Position numbers and translations under genes: made by a program. The notes under the pieces were generated by a model, which made no database searches, was not told the DNA's origin, and was given only the letters and a program-made list of their open reading frames with translations. 12,402 nucleotides of DNA from Pseudomonadota bacterium (GTDB taxonomy: Bacteria > Pseudomonadota > Gammaproteobacteria > Xanthomonadales > Rhodanobacteraceae): assembly GCA_023412995.1 (NCBI GenBank), contig JAEZQS010000200.1, positions 1-12,402 on the forward strand, in the 5' to 3' direction. This document shows positions 12,384 to 12,402 of this stretch, in pieces (within the stretch, counting starts at the first letter, position 1; each line of letters opens with the position of its first letter).

Positions 12384-12402
12384 GTAGGAGCGCTGCAAGC
12401 GC
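12384..12402 (+). repeat. Partial REP-like element, GTAGGAGC plus hairpin, cut by the window edge
   Basis: GTAGGAGC leads into GCGCT-GCA-AGCGC, a 5-base-pair stem with a 3-base loop, starting 39 bases after the DUF488 stop. A conserved GTAGGAG head followed by a GC palindrome in an intergenic position is the form of REP sequences in Pseudomonas, Stenotrophomonas and relatives, which are spread by REP-associated tyrosine transposases. Only the start is seen, so a possible second inverted copy cannot be judged. Confidence 0.6.

Overview
The window is GC-rich (about 70% by eye) and looks like a gammaproteobacterial chromosome of the Xanthomonadaceae/Lysobacteraceae type. The grounds are the base composition, a split class II ribonucleotide reductase subunit (NrdJb), the long subfamily of SRAP proteins, and a partial GTAGGAGC-hairpin REP element at the right edge. 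The family-level placement is inference. Every gene I support reads on the + strand, and no gene-free gap exceeds 170 bases.

Region 1 (1-1001): the end of a gene coding for a Lys/Ala/Pro-rich, histone H1-like tail, then nrdJb, the accessory subunit of vitamin B12-dependent ribonucleotide reductase. Region 2 (about 1002-2190): an abrupt drop to roughly 45% GC with rare codons. It holds a bicistron of a single-domain RelA/SpoT-type (p)ppGpp synthetase-like protein and an 89-residue protein 2 bases downstream. This is the best candidate for a little-described system: a toxic small-alarmone-synthetase toxin-antitoxin or phage-defence pair carried on acquired DNA. Region 3 (2194-4456): three separate high-GC genes, namely an SRAP (YedK/HMCES-like) DNA-protein crosslink repair protein, an exported Sel1-repeat protein, and a 140-residue protein I do not recognise.

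Region 4 (4627-11786): a two-gene signalling operon of 7.2 kb. The first gene encodes an 1811-residue soluble hybrid histidine kinase with eight 92-residue HAMP repeats in exact 276-base phase, plus a degenerate ninth and a half unit, then GAF, coiled coil, HisKA, HATPase and three receiver domains. This is the layout of fungal group III (NIK-1/OS-1-type) kinases. The second gene overlaps it by 16 bases and encodes a receiver-kinase-receiver protein. The two proteins together carry two phospho-accepting His and five phospho-accepting Asp residues, but no membrane segment, DNA-binding domain or Hpt domain is visible, so the output must lie elsewhere. Region 5 (11787-12402): a DUF488/YeaO-like gene and the start of a REP element.

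Working together: the kinases form one likely phosphorelay. The RelA/SpoT pair is a self-contained cassette lodged directly behind nrdJb. The remaining genes are probably independent housekeeping or stress genes.
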